Source: Bradyrhizobium liaoningense (GTDB lineage: Bacteria > Pseudomonadota > Alphaproteobacteria > Rhizobiales > Xanthobacteraceae). Taken from it: a stretch of 64,000 nt of DNA. Location of the stretch: contig NZ_JAFCJS010000009.1 in NCBI RefSeq assembly GCF_018130825.1, forward strand, positions 62,001 through 126,000, written 5' to 3'. This document shows positions 16,473 through 25,543 of the stretch, in pieces (position 1 is the stretch's first letter; every line of letters starts with the position of its first letter). The notes under the pieces are model-generated. The model did no database searches, was not told where the DNA came from, and worked only from the letters and a program-made list of their open reading frames with translations. The translations under genes were made by a program, and so were the position numbers.

Positions 16473-18473
16473 TTGACGTTGAGAAGTCACCGTTACAGGT
16501 ATTTGCGAACGGCCGCGGCAATTGCCTCGGGCGTGATGATTCTTCCCGCCGCCAGCCGCGCGGCCGATCTGCCGCTGAAGGCCCCGGCGCTGAAAGCCGT
16601 TTATGACTGGACCGGCCTCTATATCGGTGCGCATGCCGGCTACAGCCGCGGCTCGTCGCACTTCGCACTGAACGACGGCACGGCCCTCAACGACAGCGGC
16701 GTCTTCAGCGGCATGATCGGCGGCGTGCAGGCGGGCTACAATTACCGGCTCAACTCCGGCTGGCTGGTCGGCGTCGAAGGCGATTTCTCGTTTCCCAACT
16801 ACATCACCTCGAATTCGATCGTCTCGTTCCTGGCAACGCCGGCCAACACCGTCACGCAGCAATGGGACTACACCGCGAGCCTGCGCGGGCGCGTCGGCTA
16901 CACCAGCGGTCCGTGGCTCTTCTATGCCACCGGCGGCTTTGCGTGGATGGGCGAGCGTTATTTCAACACGCCAGCCTCGGGCGAAGAAGTCCCGAAGATC
17001 CTGAACACGCGGCCCGGCTGGATTGCGGGTGCCGGCATCGAATATGGCTTCGCGCCGCATTGGAGCGCGCGGCTCGAATATCTCTACAGCCGCTTCGATA
17101 GCGCCAACGTCGCATTTTCGACGGGCGCGCAATACACCTCGTCCGCGCTCGACTTCCAGACGATCAGGCTCGGCCTCAACCGCAAGGTCGATTGGCCGGG
17201 CATGCCGGGCTACAACCCGAACAGCTCGCTGATCGACACGGAATCGGATCGCTGGGAGATTCACGGTCAGAGCACCTATCTGCCGCAAGGCTATCCGTCG
17301 TTCCCCGCGCTCTACAGCGGACCGAACTCGCTCTCGCCGTCGCGGCAGGCCAAGGCGACCTGGAGCAACAGCCTGTTCCTGAACGCGCGGCTGTGGGACG
17401 GCGGCGAGGTCTATTACAATCCCGAGCTGCTGCAGGGTTTTGGACTGAACGACACGGTCGGTGCGGCCGGCTTCCCCAACGGCGAGGCGCAGAAGTCGAA
17501 CTTCCCCTACCCGCACTACAACACCTCGCGCCTGTTCGTGCGCCAGACCTTCGGCTTCGGCGGCGAGCAGGAAGAGCTCGCGAGCGGGCAATTGCAGCTC
17601 GGCCAGAAGGTCGACGTGTCCCGTCTCACCGTGCAGGCCGGCAAGTTCGCGGTGGTCGACGTGTTCGACGGCAACGCCTATGCCAAGGACACCCGCAAGG
17701 ACTTCATGAACTGGTCGATCTGGGCGCCGGGCGCCTTCGACTATTCCGCCGACAAGGTCGGCCTCACCTATGGCGTCACCGCCGAGCTCAACCAGAAGCA
17801 ATGGGCCCTGCGCGGCGGCTATTTCCTGATGGTCGCGGAGCCCAATTCAAATCATTTCGACACCAGGGTCGGCGAACGCGGCCAGTACGTGCTCGAGCTC
17901 GAGACTCGCTATTCCCTGTTCGGCCAGGCGGGCAAGCTCAGGACCATGGGCTGGGTCGACAGCGCCAACATGGGCAGCTTCCGCGAGACGCTGGACAATC
18001 CCGCGCTCAATCTCGACATCGCGCAGACACGGCGCGGCCGCCTCAAGGTCGGCTATGTCGTCAACCTCGAGCAGGCGATCACCGAGGATCTCGGACTGTT
18101 CGGCCGCTGGAGCTGGAACGACGGCAAGAGCGAAACGCTGGCGTTCACCGACATCAACCGCAGCCTGTCCGGCGGACTGTCGATCAAGGGCACGAAATGG
18201 GGCCGGCCCGACGACGTCGTCGGCATCGGCGGCGCCGTCAATGCGATCTCGCAGGACTATCGCGACTTCCTCGCCGCCGGCGGCCTCGGCGTTCTCGTCG
18301 GCGACGGCGCGCTCAACTACCGCAAGGAGCGCATCCTCGAAACCTATTACGCCTATGCGCTGAACAAGAACGTCACGCTCACCGCCGACTACCAGCTCAT
18401 CGTCAATCCCGCCTACAACGCGGATCGTGGCCCGGTGTCGGTGTTTTCAGGACGGCTGCACGGGGAGTTCTGA
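16473..18473 (+). CDS. Outer-membrane protein: opacity-type barrel fused to OprB-type porin
   Basis: About 666 residues. After a signal peptide (TAAAIASGVMILPAASRA) comes an OmpA/opacity-like 8-strand barrel typical of Rhizobiales (DWTGLYIGAHAGYSRG… to …TIRLGLNRKVDW, about residues 35-240). A carbohydrate-selective porin (OprB) domain follows (RWEIHGQSTYLPQGYPSF … to the C-terminal FSGRLHGEF, ending in Phe as porins do). The OprB part would allow sugar or small-molecule diffusion; the first barrel's role is unknown. The start is uncertain: TTG 16473 lies 9 bases after GGGGG and opens just before the signal peptide, while GTG 16440 is also possible. Confidence 0.85.
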   Translation: MTLRSHRYRYLRTAAAIASGVMILPAASRAADLPLKAPALKAVYDWTGLYIGAHAGYSRGSSHFALNDGTALNDSGVFSGMIGGVQAGYNYRLNSGWLVGVEGDFSFPNYITSNSIVSFLATPANTVTQQWDYTASLRGRVGYTSGPWLFYATGGFAWMGERYFNTPASGEEVPKILNTRPGWIAGAGIEYGFAPHWSARLEYLYSRFDSANVAFSTGAQYTSSALDFQTIRLGLNRKVDWPGMPGYNPNSSLIDTESDRWEIHGQSTYLPQGYPSFPALYSGPNSLSPSRQAKATWSNSLFLNARLWDGGEVYYNPELLQGFGLNDTVGAAGFPNGEAQKSNFPYPHYNTSRLFVRQTFGFGGEQEELASGQLQLGQKVDVSRLTVQAGKFAVVDVFDGNAYAKDTRKDFMNWSIWAPGAFDYSADKVGLTYGVTAELNQKQWALRGGYFLMVAEPNSNHFDTRVGERGQYVLELETRYSLFGQAGKLRTMGWVDSANMGSFRETLDNPALNLDIAQTRRGRLKVGYVVNLEQAITEDLGLFGRWSWNDGKSETLAFTDINRSLSGGLSIKGTKWGRPDDVVGIGGAVNAISQDYRDFLAAGGLGVLVGDGALNYRKERILETYYAYALNKNVTLTADYQLIVNPAYNADRGPVSVFSGRLHGEF

Positions 18474-18491
18474 GCCACCACGGCTCAGAAC
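18467..18491. terminator. Hairpin spanning both convergent stop codons
   Basis: GTTCTGAGCC (18467-18476), loop ACCAC, GGCTCAGAAC (18482-18491): a perfect 10-bp stem. It contains the TGA of the porin gene (18471-18473) and the stop of the convergent TauE-like gene (18485-18487). It lacks a T-run on either side but is well placed as a bidirectional transcript end. Confidence 0.6.
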
Positions 18492-19216
18492 AAGAGCGCG
18501 ACACCCGAGACGAACAGCAGTGCGAGCACGACCTTGCGGAACGCGGCCTCGTCGATCCGGCCGAACAGTTTCAGCCCGAGCCAAGTGCCGGCAAACAGGA
18601 ACGGCAGGCCGAGCGCGAACAGCTTGACCGTATCGAGCGTGAGCGATCCCTTGGCACCGAGTAGAAGCGCCGCCATGGCGAACACCACGACGGCGACCGG
18701 CTGGAACGTGGCACGCTGCGCGTCCTTGGGCAGGCCGCGCAGATTGCACCAGATGGTAACGACGATGCCGGCAAGGCCGGTCAGCCCGCCGAGCAGGCCG
18801 TTGACGAAACCGACCGTCACGTCGGCAGCCGGCGGTACGACGGTGGCGAGCTTGAGCTGCGGCCGGAAGAATGCATACAGGCTGTAGGCAATCAGGATCG
18901 CACCGACTGCGATGCGGACGCTCTTCGGATCGGCCCAGGTCAGAAGCGAAACCCCGGCCGGCACACCGATGACGGCACCGACGATGAAAGGCCACAGCCG
19001 GCGCCAGTCGAGCGCAGCGCGCAGCTTCCAGACCGAATAGCCCTGCACCAGAAGGCCGAAGCCGATGATCAGGCTGGCGCTCTGAAGCGGCGTCAGCACG
19101 TAAAGCCACAACGATGCCGCGACGAGCCCGAAGGCGAAGCCGGAGAGGCCGGCGACGAATGCGCCGGCGAAGGTGGCCAACAGAAAAAGCGGAAGCTCGA
19201 TTGCGATCCCGTCCAT
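18485..19216 (-). CDS. TauE/SafE family membrane permease
   Basis: A 243-residue inner-membrane protein with about eight hydrophobic segments in two halves, each starting with a Gly-rich motif (FAGAFVAGLSGFAFGLVAAS; NGLLGGLTGLAGIVVTIW), as is usual for TauE/SafE. Members export sulfite, sulfoacetate or other organic anions; the substrate here is unknown. ATG 19216 was chosen because GGAG lies six bases upstream; an ATG at 19228 is also in frame. It appears monocistronic. Confidence 0.87.
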   Translation of the reverse strand: MDGIAIELPLFLLATFAGAFVAGLSGFAFGLVAASLWLYVLTPLQSASLIIGFGLLVQGYSVWKLRAALDWRRLWPFIVGAVIGVPAGVSLLTWADPKSVRIAVGAILIAYSLYAFFRPQLKLATVVPPAADVTVGFVNGLLGGLTGLAGIVVTIWCNLRGLPKDAQRATFQPVAVVVFAMAALLLGAKGSLTLDTVKLFALGLPFLFAGTWLGLKLFGRIDEAAFRKVVLALLFVSGVALLF

Positions 19217-19332
19217 TGCTCGCTCCATAGAACAGCGAGCAGCGCTTGCGTGGGATCACCACTTCACGGGGAGGCTGCGACATCCCCGGATTGCAAGTCT
19301 AGGTGAAGCCTCTTCCTGGCACAATGACCTTG

Positions 19333-21408
19333 TTACGCCGCCCGGATCGCGTTCAGGAATTTTCCGACCTCGGTCTTGAGGCGGGTGCTCTCGCCGGACA
19401 GCGATCTGGCGGCGGCGAGGACGTTGGCGGAGGCCGATCCGGTCTGGCTCGCGCCGTGCTGCACGTCGACGATGCTGGCGGAAACCTGCTGGGTGCCGCG
19501 CGACGCCTGCTGCACGTTGCGGGAAATCTCGCGCGTCGCCGCGCCCTGCTCCTCGACCGCCGAGGCGGTCGCGGATGCGATCTCGGACATGCGGGTGATG
19601 GTGTCGCCGATCGCCTTGATGGCGCCGACGGAATCCTCGGTGGCGGCCTGGATACCTGCGATCTGCTGGCTGATCTCGCCGGTCGCCTTGGCGGTCTGTT
19701 CGGCCAGCGCCTTGACCTCGGAGGCGACGACTGCGAAGCCGCGTCCGGCCTCGCCGGCGCGCGCCGCCTCGATGGTGGCGTTCAGCGCCAGGAGGTTGGT
19801 CTGGCCAGCAATCTGGCTGATGAGCTCGACGACGTCGCCGATCCGCCCGGCGGCCTTGGCGAGCTCGCCGACATGATCGTTGGTCCGCTCGGCCTGCTGC
19901 ACGGCTTCGCCGGCGACGCGTGCGGAGTCCTGGACCTGCCGGCTGATCTCGTCGACCGACGAAGCCATTTCCTCTGCCGCCGCGGCAACGGTCTGCACGT
20001 TGGTGGAGGCCTGTTCGGACGCGGCTGCGACGGTCGCGGTGACCTGCTCGGACTGTTCGGCCGTGCTCGTCAGCGTTCCCGCCGACACTTCGAGCTCGGA
20101 GGACGCCGACGCCACGGTGTTGATGACGTCGCCGATCATGGCCTCGAAATCGCGCGCGATCTGGTCCATGCGCTGGCTGCGCTTGAGCTTCGCCTCGGCC
20201 TCGATTGCGGCCGCCTCGTCGGCGGCCTTCTGGGCGAGAAGCGAATCCTTGAAATGCTGGAGCGAGCCCGTGACCTGGCCGATCTCGTCATTGCGGCCCG
20301 TCGCCGGAATCTCGACGTCATGCCGGCCGGCGGCGAGCGTTCCGATCACGTCGGCGAGCCGGCTGAGCGGCGTCACCACGCGGCTGCGCAGCATCATGGT
20401 GACGCCGGCGAGCGTGCCGAGCAGCACCAGGACCGCAACGCCCGCGAGCGCGAGCATCGCCAGCGCGCCATCACGCGAGGCCGAGGCGCGCTCGCCCGCT
20501 TCCGCGAGCGCAGCGTCGCGCACGCCGTAGAACATCTGGATCGCCGGCACGATGGCATTGGCGAGCTCTTCGGCGTTGACGCCGTACTTGCCGTCGCCCC
20601 TCGCCGCAGGCATCTCCTTGTCCACGACGGCCGCTGCTTTTCCAAAATAGGATTCGCTCGCCGCCTTCTGCGCCGCGGCGATGCGGGGCGGGCTCCCAAG
20701 CTGATCGATGCCGGCCTCGATGCGTTCGCGATCGGCCTCGACACGCCCCTGCATGCGATCCATCAGCGTTATCTCGGCGGCCGTCAGCGGCCGGCGTGCG
20801 CTCAGTGCCGGCGACAGCGTGGCGGCGCGGCTGCCGGCAGAGACACGGAGATCCTGCGCCGTCCGCGCCAGGCTCAGTAACGCCGCAAGTGAGGAATCGG
20901 CGTTGACGACCTGCCCTTCGAGCTGATTCATGATCGGCTCGATGTTGCCGATGACCTCGGCAACGCCGGGCAGGAAGCCCTTGATCACACCACTGTCGCG
21001 CTGCGCCAGGGGGACGCTCATCGCGCGATCTGCGGCCGTGGTGACCTCCTTGAGCCGCCGCGCGGCACGGTCGAGCTTTTCGATCATCGGTCCGGCGTCA
21101 CCCAGCGCCAGGAAAGTGGGTCTTGCCTTCTCGAATGCCGCATCGGCCGCCTTTGCAGCCTTGGCGGCAGCGTCGATCTGGGCCTGCGTGGCAGCACCTT
21201 CCTGGAAGATCGGTCCAATGTAGGGTGCGCGGAGGCCGGCGACCTGCTGGCTGACCATCAGGGTCGCACCAAAAGCGTCGACCGTCTTGATCGCGTCGGA
21301 ACGGTTCGTGAAGATGCGCGTCTGGGGTATCAGCACCTCGGCGCCGAGGATGACTGCAAAAACCGTCACCGTCAGCATCGACAGCGCGAAAAGCTTCCCA
21401 ATCCGCAT
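19333..21408 (-). CDS. Methyl-accepting chemotaxis protein
   Basis: A 691-residue inner-membrane receptor. A transmembrane segment near residues 7-27 is followed by a periplasmic, mainly helical sensor region of about 290 residues, a second transmembrane segment (MLALAGVAVLVLLGTLAGVT) and a HAMP domain (RVVTPLSRLADVIGTLAAG). The cytoplasmic signalling domain has the conserved hairpin tip IAGQTNLLALNATIEAARAG. It would signal through CheW/CheA. No C-terminal CheR-binding pentapeptide is present. The ligand is unknown. No other che genes are nearby, so it is an orphan receptor. Confidence 0.95.
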   Translation of the reverse strand: MRIGKLFALSMLTVTVFAVILGAEVLIPQTRIFTNRSDAIKTVDAFGATLMVSQQVAGLRAPYIGPIFQEGAATQAQIDAAAKAAKAADAAFEKARPTFLALGDAGPMIEKLDRAARRLKEVTTAADRAMSVPLAQRDSGVIKGFLPGVAEVIGNIEPIMNQLEGQVVNADSSLAALLSLARTAQDLRVSAGSRAATLSPALSARRPLTAAEITLMDRMQGRVEADRERIEAGIDQLGSPPRIAAAQKAASESYFGKAAAVVDKEMPAARGDGKYGVNAEELANAIVPAIQMFYGVRDAALAEAGERASASRDGALAMLALAGVAVLVLLGTLAGVTMMLRSRVVTPLSRLADVIGTLAAGRHDVEIPATGRNDEIGQVTGSLQHFKDSLLAQKAADEAAAIEAEAKLKRSQRMDQIARDFEAMIGDVINTVASASSELEVSAGTLTSTAEQSEQVTATVAAASEQASTNVQTVAAAAEEMASSVDEISRQVQDSARVAGEAVQQAERTNDHVGELAKAAGRIGDVVELISQIAGQTNLLALNATIEAARAGEAGRGFAVVASEVKALAEQTAKATGEISQQIAGIQAATEDSVGAIKAIGDTITRMSEIASATASAVEEQGAATREISRNVQQASRGTQQVSASIVDVQHGASQTGSASANVLAAARSLSGESTRLKTEVGKFLNAIRAA

Positions 21409-21650
21409 CCCCGGTCCCCCAAATGCATTTACAAATGCGGAGAACCTAGTCGGCGGCCACTAAGACCCCGTTAAGCACGTGCCCGTAGTTCCGCGGGTTC
21501 ATGCCGTCGCGGACCGTGCGGAACGCGCTCGGCCACGCGGTTCCCTCGCGGCGAGGGATGCGACAGAATTGCCAGCACTTCCGCACCGAATACCTATATC
21601 AATGCGTGTGCCGGCAGCCGCCTGCCATACTTGCTTACCTCGGAACGTCA

Positions 21651-22946
21651 ATGCTCTCGGTCGAACTCGTCATCGTCGTCATCCTGATCGTCATCAACGG
21701 CCTCTTGTCCATGTCGGAGCTGGCCGTGGTCTCGTCGCGGCCGGCCCGCTTGTCGCTGCTCGCCGCCAAGGGCGTGCGCGGCGCCGAGCGCGCACTGACG
21801 CTGGCCGCCGATCCCGGAAAATTCCTCTCGACGGTGCAGATCGGCATCACGCTGGTCGGCGTGCTCTCGGGCGCCTTCTCCGGCGCGACGCTCGGGCAGC
21901 GGCTGACGCAATGGCTGATCGAGCTCGGCCTCTCCTCCGGCATTGCCGACATCGTCGGCGTCGGCCTCGTCGTCACGATCATCACCTACGCGACCCTGAT
22001 CGTCGGCGAGCTGGTGCCGAAGCAGGTGGCGCTGCGCGACCCCGAGAGCATCGCGGTCAGGGTCGCGCCCGCGATGCACCTGCTCGCGAAGATATCGCTG
22101 CCGCTCGTATTCCTGCTCGACCTCTCCGGCAAGCTGATCCTCACGCTGCTCGGCCGCGGCGGCAAGGCCGAGGAGAAGGTCTCGGAAGACGAGATCCATC
22201 ACCTCGTCAGCGAAGCCGAAAGCGCCGGCGTGCTCGAGCCCGGCGAGAAGGAGATGATCGCCGGCGTGATGCGGCTCGGCGACCGGCCGGTCGGCGCCGT
22301 CATGACGCCGCGCACGGAGGTCGACGAGATCGATTTGAACGATCCGCCGGAGGCCATTCAGGAGATCATCGCGAAGAGCCCGCATTCGCGCTTTCCGGCG
22401 TCCGACGGCGATCGCGACAAGCCGATCGGCGTGCTCCAGGCCAAGGACCTGCTGGTCGCGTACATGACCGAACGCGCGCCCGACCTGCGGGCGCTGGTCC
22501 GCGAGGCGCCGAGCATTCCGGCGTCAGCGGATGCCCGCGATGTGCTCACGATCCTGAAGGCGGCTCCGGTTCATGTCGGCTTCGTCTATGACGAGTACGG
22601 CGCCTTCGAAGGCGTGGTCACCGCGGCCGACATCCTGGAATCGATCGTCGGCGCGTTCCATTCCGAGGAGGGTCCGCCGGAGCCGGCTTACGTCAAGCGC
22701 GCGGATGAATCGCTGCTGGTCGCCGGCTGGATGCCTGTCGACGAATTCGGCGAGCTGCTCGGCATCGAGCTGCCGCCGCATCGCTTCAACACGGTGGCGG
22801 GCCTCGTGCTGCAGCAATTCAACGTGCTGCCCAATGTCGGCGACGCCTTCGACCTCGGCGGCTGGCATATCGAGGTGGTCGATCTCGACGGCAGGCGGAT
22901 CGACAAGATCCTGGCGAGCCGAAGAGGTGAGCAGGCGGCGGCGTGA
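21651..22946 (+). CDS. CNNM/CorC-type membrane protein with CBS domains
   Basis: A 431-residue protein. The N-terminal CNNM (DUF21) domain has hydrophobic segments (VELVIVVILIVINGLLSMSE and on through about residue 175). Two CBS motifs (VMTPRTEVDEIDL…; PVHVGFVYDEYGAFEGVVTA) follow, then a CorC/HlyC C-terminal domain (LVAGWMPVDEFGELLGI…). Relatives are linked to Mg2+/Co2+ transport and are often labelled hemolysins, without evidence of lysis. ATG 21651 opens directly on the first membrane segment; upstream in-frame sequence looks non-coding. Confidence 0.92.
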   Translation: MLSVELVIVVILIVINGLLSMSELAVVSSRPARLSLLAAKGVRGAERALTLAADPGKFLSTVQIGITLVGVLSGAFSGATLGQRLTQWLIELGLSSGIADIVGVGLVVTIITYATLIVGELVPKQVALRDPESIAVRVAPAMHLLAKISLPLVFLLDLSGKLILTLLGRGGKAEEKVSEDEIHHLVSEAESAGVLEPGEKEMIAGVMRLGDRPVGAVMTPRTEVDEIDLNDPPEAIQEIIAKSPHSRFPASDGDRDKPIGVLQAKDLLVAYMTERAPDLRALVREAPSIPASADARDVLTILKAAPVHVGFVYDEYGAFEGVVTAADILESIVGAFHSEEGPPEPAYVKRADESLLVAGWMPVDEFGELLGIELPPHRFNTVAGLVLQQFNVLPNVGDAFDLGGWHIEVVDLDGRRIDKILASRRGEQAAA

Positions 22947-22993
22947 GTGCCCACCTGCACGTGAGAACGCAGGACGACGCATCAACCTCTACT

Positions 22994-23122
22994 CGTCGTC
23001 CCGGCGAAGGCCGGGACCCATACCGCGAGGTCTATCGATCGCGGAAGGACGCAGTACCGAATGACGAGTCTTCGCCAAACCACTCCCTGTGGTTATGGGT
23101 CCCGGCCTTCGCCGGGACGACG
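22994..23122. repeat. Intergenic palindromic repeat (CCCGGCGAAGGCCGGGA type), full copy
   Basis: Inverted arms of about 31 bp (22994-23024 and 23091-23122) built on GTCCCGGCGAAGGCCGGGAC, each itself a hairpin, separated by about 66 bp. A diverged copy with the same internal TTCGCCAAAC is at 25382-25520, and a related short form at 62268-62316. The element lies just after the CNNM gene and could end its transcript. Confidence 0.8.
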
Positions 23123-23163
23123 GCGGAATTTGTGGTTGGCACTAGCGCCAAACCCCAGCGCCA

Positions 23164-23403
23164 TCACCCGAACCTCACCCCGATCCGCTTTTCCTTGCGC
23201 CAGACCACGGTGCAAGCCAGATGCGTTCCGTCGGCCTGGATGAACAGGGTGAAGTGTTCGGGAATGCCGACCGGGCTGGTGACGTCAAGCGCCGCGCCGG
23301 TGTCCGAGAAATTGCGGACGGTGCAGTCGATCGCGCCGCCGCCGAACTCGATCGTTCCGGCCTTCAGCACCCGATGCCTGGCTTTGTCGCGCCGCTCGTC
23401 CAT
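23164..23403 (-). CDS. PilZ-domain protein
   Basis: A 79-residue single-domain protein. It has the Arg-rich N-terminal motif (RRDKARHRVLKAG), the NFSDTGAAL motif matching (D/N)xSxxG, and ends VWRKEKRIGVRFG. PilZ domains bind cyclic di-GMP and transmit the signal by contact with partners. Stand-alone PilZ proteins are common in Bradyrhizobium. The partner is unknown and no diguanylate cyclase lies nearby. Confidence 0.88.
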   Translation of the reverse strand: MDERRDKARHRVLKAGTIEFGGGAIDCTVRNFSDTGAALDVTSPVGIPEHFTLFIQADGTHLACTVVWRKEKRIGVRFG

Positions 23404-23464
23404 AGGGTGAATTTACACCCAAAGTTGAACCAAATGCCGATTGCCAGCCTCGCTCGCGGTGAAT

Positions 23465-25189
23465 TTACACGATCGGGCCCAACGTGGCCGCGGGCGGAGC
23501 GGACAGCGCCGGCTGGAACGTCTCCGCCCGTGCCATCTGCCAGGCGTCGCGAAACCGCGGGTCTTCCGTGCCTTCGAGCAGTTCGCCCGGGCGCAGCGCC
23601 GGATAGAGCTGCGCGAACGACTTCACCTGGGTCGTCGACGTCCGCTGGTTGAAATGGATCGGACGCAGTTCCTGCGGATGCTCGAGGCCGGCCGCGGCGA
23701 TCAGCTCGGTCAGCGAGTGCAGCGTGGCATGGTGATAATTGTGCACGCGGTCGATCTTGAGCGGCACGTAGAGCGCGCGGGCCCGGGTCGGATCCTGCGT
23801 CGCCACGCCGGTCGGGCAGCGGTCGGTGTGGCAGCTCAGCGACTGGATGCAGCCGAGCGAGAACATGAAGCCGCGCGCCGAATTGCACCAGTCGGCGCCG
23901 ATCGCCATCGCGCGCGCCATGTCGAAGGCGGTGGCGATCTTGCCGGAGGCGCCGACCTTGATGCGGTCGCGCGCATTGATGCCGACCAGCGCGTTGTGGA
24001 CGAAATTGACGCCCTCGCGCATCGGCATGCCCAAATGGTCCATGAACTCCAGCGGCGCCGCGCCGGTGCCGCCTTCATTGCCGTCGACGACGATGAAATC
24101 GGGATAGATGCCGGTCTGAAGCATCGCCTTGCAGATCGCCAGGAACTCCCAGGGATGGCCGATGCACAGCTTGAAGCCGGCCGGCTTGCCGCCGGACAGG
24201 CGCCGCATCTCCGCGATGAACTGCATCATGCCAACAGGCGTCGAGAACGCCCGGTGCGAAGCCGGCGAGATGCAGTCCTCCCCCATGGCGACGCCGCGGA
24301 TTTTTGAAATCTCCTCCGAGACCTTCGCCGCCGGCAGCACGCCGCCATGGCCGGGCTTGGCGCCCTGGCTGATCTTGAGCTCGACCATCTTGATCTGGTC
24401 CTGGCCGGCGACGCGCGCGAACGCTTCGGGGTCGAAGGAGCCGTCGAGATGGCGGCAGCCGAAATAGCCGGAGCCGATCTCCCAGATGATGTCGCCGCCC
24501 ATCTCTGCGTGATAGGGGCTGAAGCCGCCCTCGCCGGTGTCGTGCGCGAAGCTACCCTTCCTGGCGCCGGCATTCAGCGCCCGCACCGCGTTCGGGCTCA
24601 GCGCGCCAAAGCTCATCGCGGAGATGTTGAACACCGAGGCCGAATAGGGCTTCTTGCAGTCGGGCCCACCGATGGTGATGCGGAATTTCTCCTCGGCATG
24701 CGTCTTCGGCGAGACCGAGTGATGCATCCACTCATAGCCCTCGCGATAGACGTCCTCCTGGGTGCCGAACGGCCGCTTGTCGAGCTCCATCTTCGCGCGC
24801 TGGTAGACCAGAGAACGGGTGTCGCGCGAGAACGGCATGCCGTCCTTCTCGCTCTCGAAGAAATACTGCCGCATCTCGGGGCGGATCTCTTCGAGCAGAA
24901 AGCGGATATGCGCCGAGATCGGATAGTTGCGCAGCACCGCATGGCTCTTCTGCAAGAGGTCGCGGACGCCGAGCAGCGTCAGGGCGCCAAAGATCAGGAT
25001 CGGGATCAGCAGGATGTCCGAGATCTTGCGGTCGGAGATGCCGATGCCGATCAGGAGCGCCGTGACGACCGCGCTGATCGTCAGCACGATGAAGCGCGGC
25101 GAGAACGGCAGCAGCAGGGTCTCCATGAGCCCCTCCTCCGCCAGTGCCAGACGCTTCGGCGATTCCTGCTTTTTGCTGTCGTCGGCCAC
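23465..25189 (-). CDS. FMN-binding glutamate-synthase-like oxidoreductase
   Basis: A 574-residue protein with one or two hydrophobic segments near the N-terminus (FIVLTISAVVTALLIGIGI; ILLIPILIFGALTLLGV), so it is probably membrane anchored. A glutamate synthase central/FMN domain follows: FNISAMSFGALS, GEGGFSPYH, KPGHGGVLP, VVDGNEGGTGAAP. The Cys motif CIQSLSCHTDRC (C-x5-C-x4-C) matches the [3Fe-4S] site of glutamate synthase. It lacks the amidotransferase domain, so it is not a complete GOGAT; the true reaction is unknown. GTG 25189 has GAGAGG upstream. Confidence 0.9.
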   Translation of the reverse strand: MADDSKKQESPKRLALAEEGLMETLLLPFSPRFIVLTISAVVTALLIGIGISDRKISDILLIPILIFGALTLLGVRDLLQKSHAVLRNYPISAHIRFLLEEIRPEMRQYFFESEKDGMPFSRDTRSLVYQRAKMELDKRPFGTQEDVYREGYEWMHHSVSPKTHAEEKFRITIGGPDCKKPYSASVFNISAMSFGALSPNAVRALNAGARKGSFAHDTGEGGFSPYHAEMGGDIIWEIGSGYFGCRHLDGSFDPEAFARVAGQDQIKMVELKISQGAKPGHGGVLPAAKVSEEISKIRGVAMGEDCISPASHRAFSTPVGMMQFIAEMRRLSGGKPAGFKLCIGHPWEFLAICKAMLQTGIYPDFIVVDGNEGGTGAAPLEFMDHLGMPMREGVNFVHNALVGINARDRIKVGASGKIATAFDMARAMAIGADWCNSARGFMFSLGCIQSLSCHTDRCPTGVATQDPTRARALYVPLKIDRVHNYHHATLHSLTELIAAAGLEHPQELRPIHFNQRTSTTQVKSFAQLYPALRPGELLEGTEDPRFRDAWQMARAETFQPALSAPPAATLGPIV

Positions 25190-25381
25190 GATCCCATCCT
25201 CTCGCCGGCATGAGGCGGTACGATACGCCCGCCCCTGTCATACGGATATGACGCGGCCCTTGTTTCAGGCTAGCGAAATCGGCCGCGGCAGATCAATCCG
25301 CCGAGAGGTTGGGGCTTTCGCAGCGCAGCAGAGGGGGGATGGGAGGGTAGATAGCCCGGCAAGGTGCTTTACCCACCGCCG

Positions 25382-25520
25382 GCCGTCCTGGCGGAAGCCA
25401 GGACCCATTACCCCTGAATGGGGTTGTGCGAAGACTAGCAACGACCAGCCTTCGCCAAACTTGGCTCGGTGCGTATGGGTCCTGGCTCCCGTGCGCAATT
25501 GTGCACCAGGCCAGGACGAC
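25382..25520. repeat. Intergenic palindromic repeat, diverged copy
   Basis: Same layout as 22994-23122: left arm GTCCTGGCGGAAGCCAGGAC, internal TTCGCCAAAC, right arm with an inserted GTGCGCAATTGTGCAC palindrome. It fills most of the 354-bp gap between the ferredoxin reductase and the FMN oxidoreductase genes. No gene was seen in that gap. Confidence 0.75.
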
Positions 25521-25543
25521 ACCGAAACAACAAGCCGCAGCGC

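Noticed and set aside
21518..21546. Possible EcfG promoter GGAAC…GTTC upstream of the CNNM gene
   Set aside because: The second element is not CGTT at 16-17 bases; does not match the consensus.
23465..25189. Complete glutamate synthase large subunit
   Set aside because: Lacks the N-terminal amidotransferase and the C-terminal GXGXG domain; only the FMN/[3Fe-4S] core is present.
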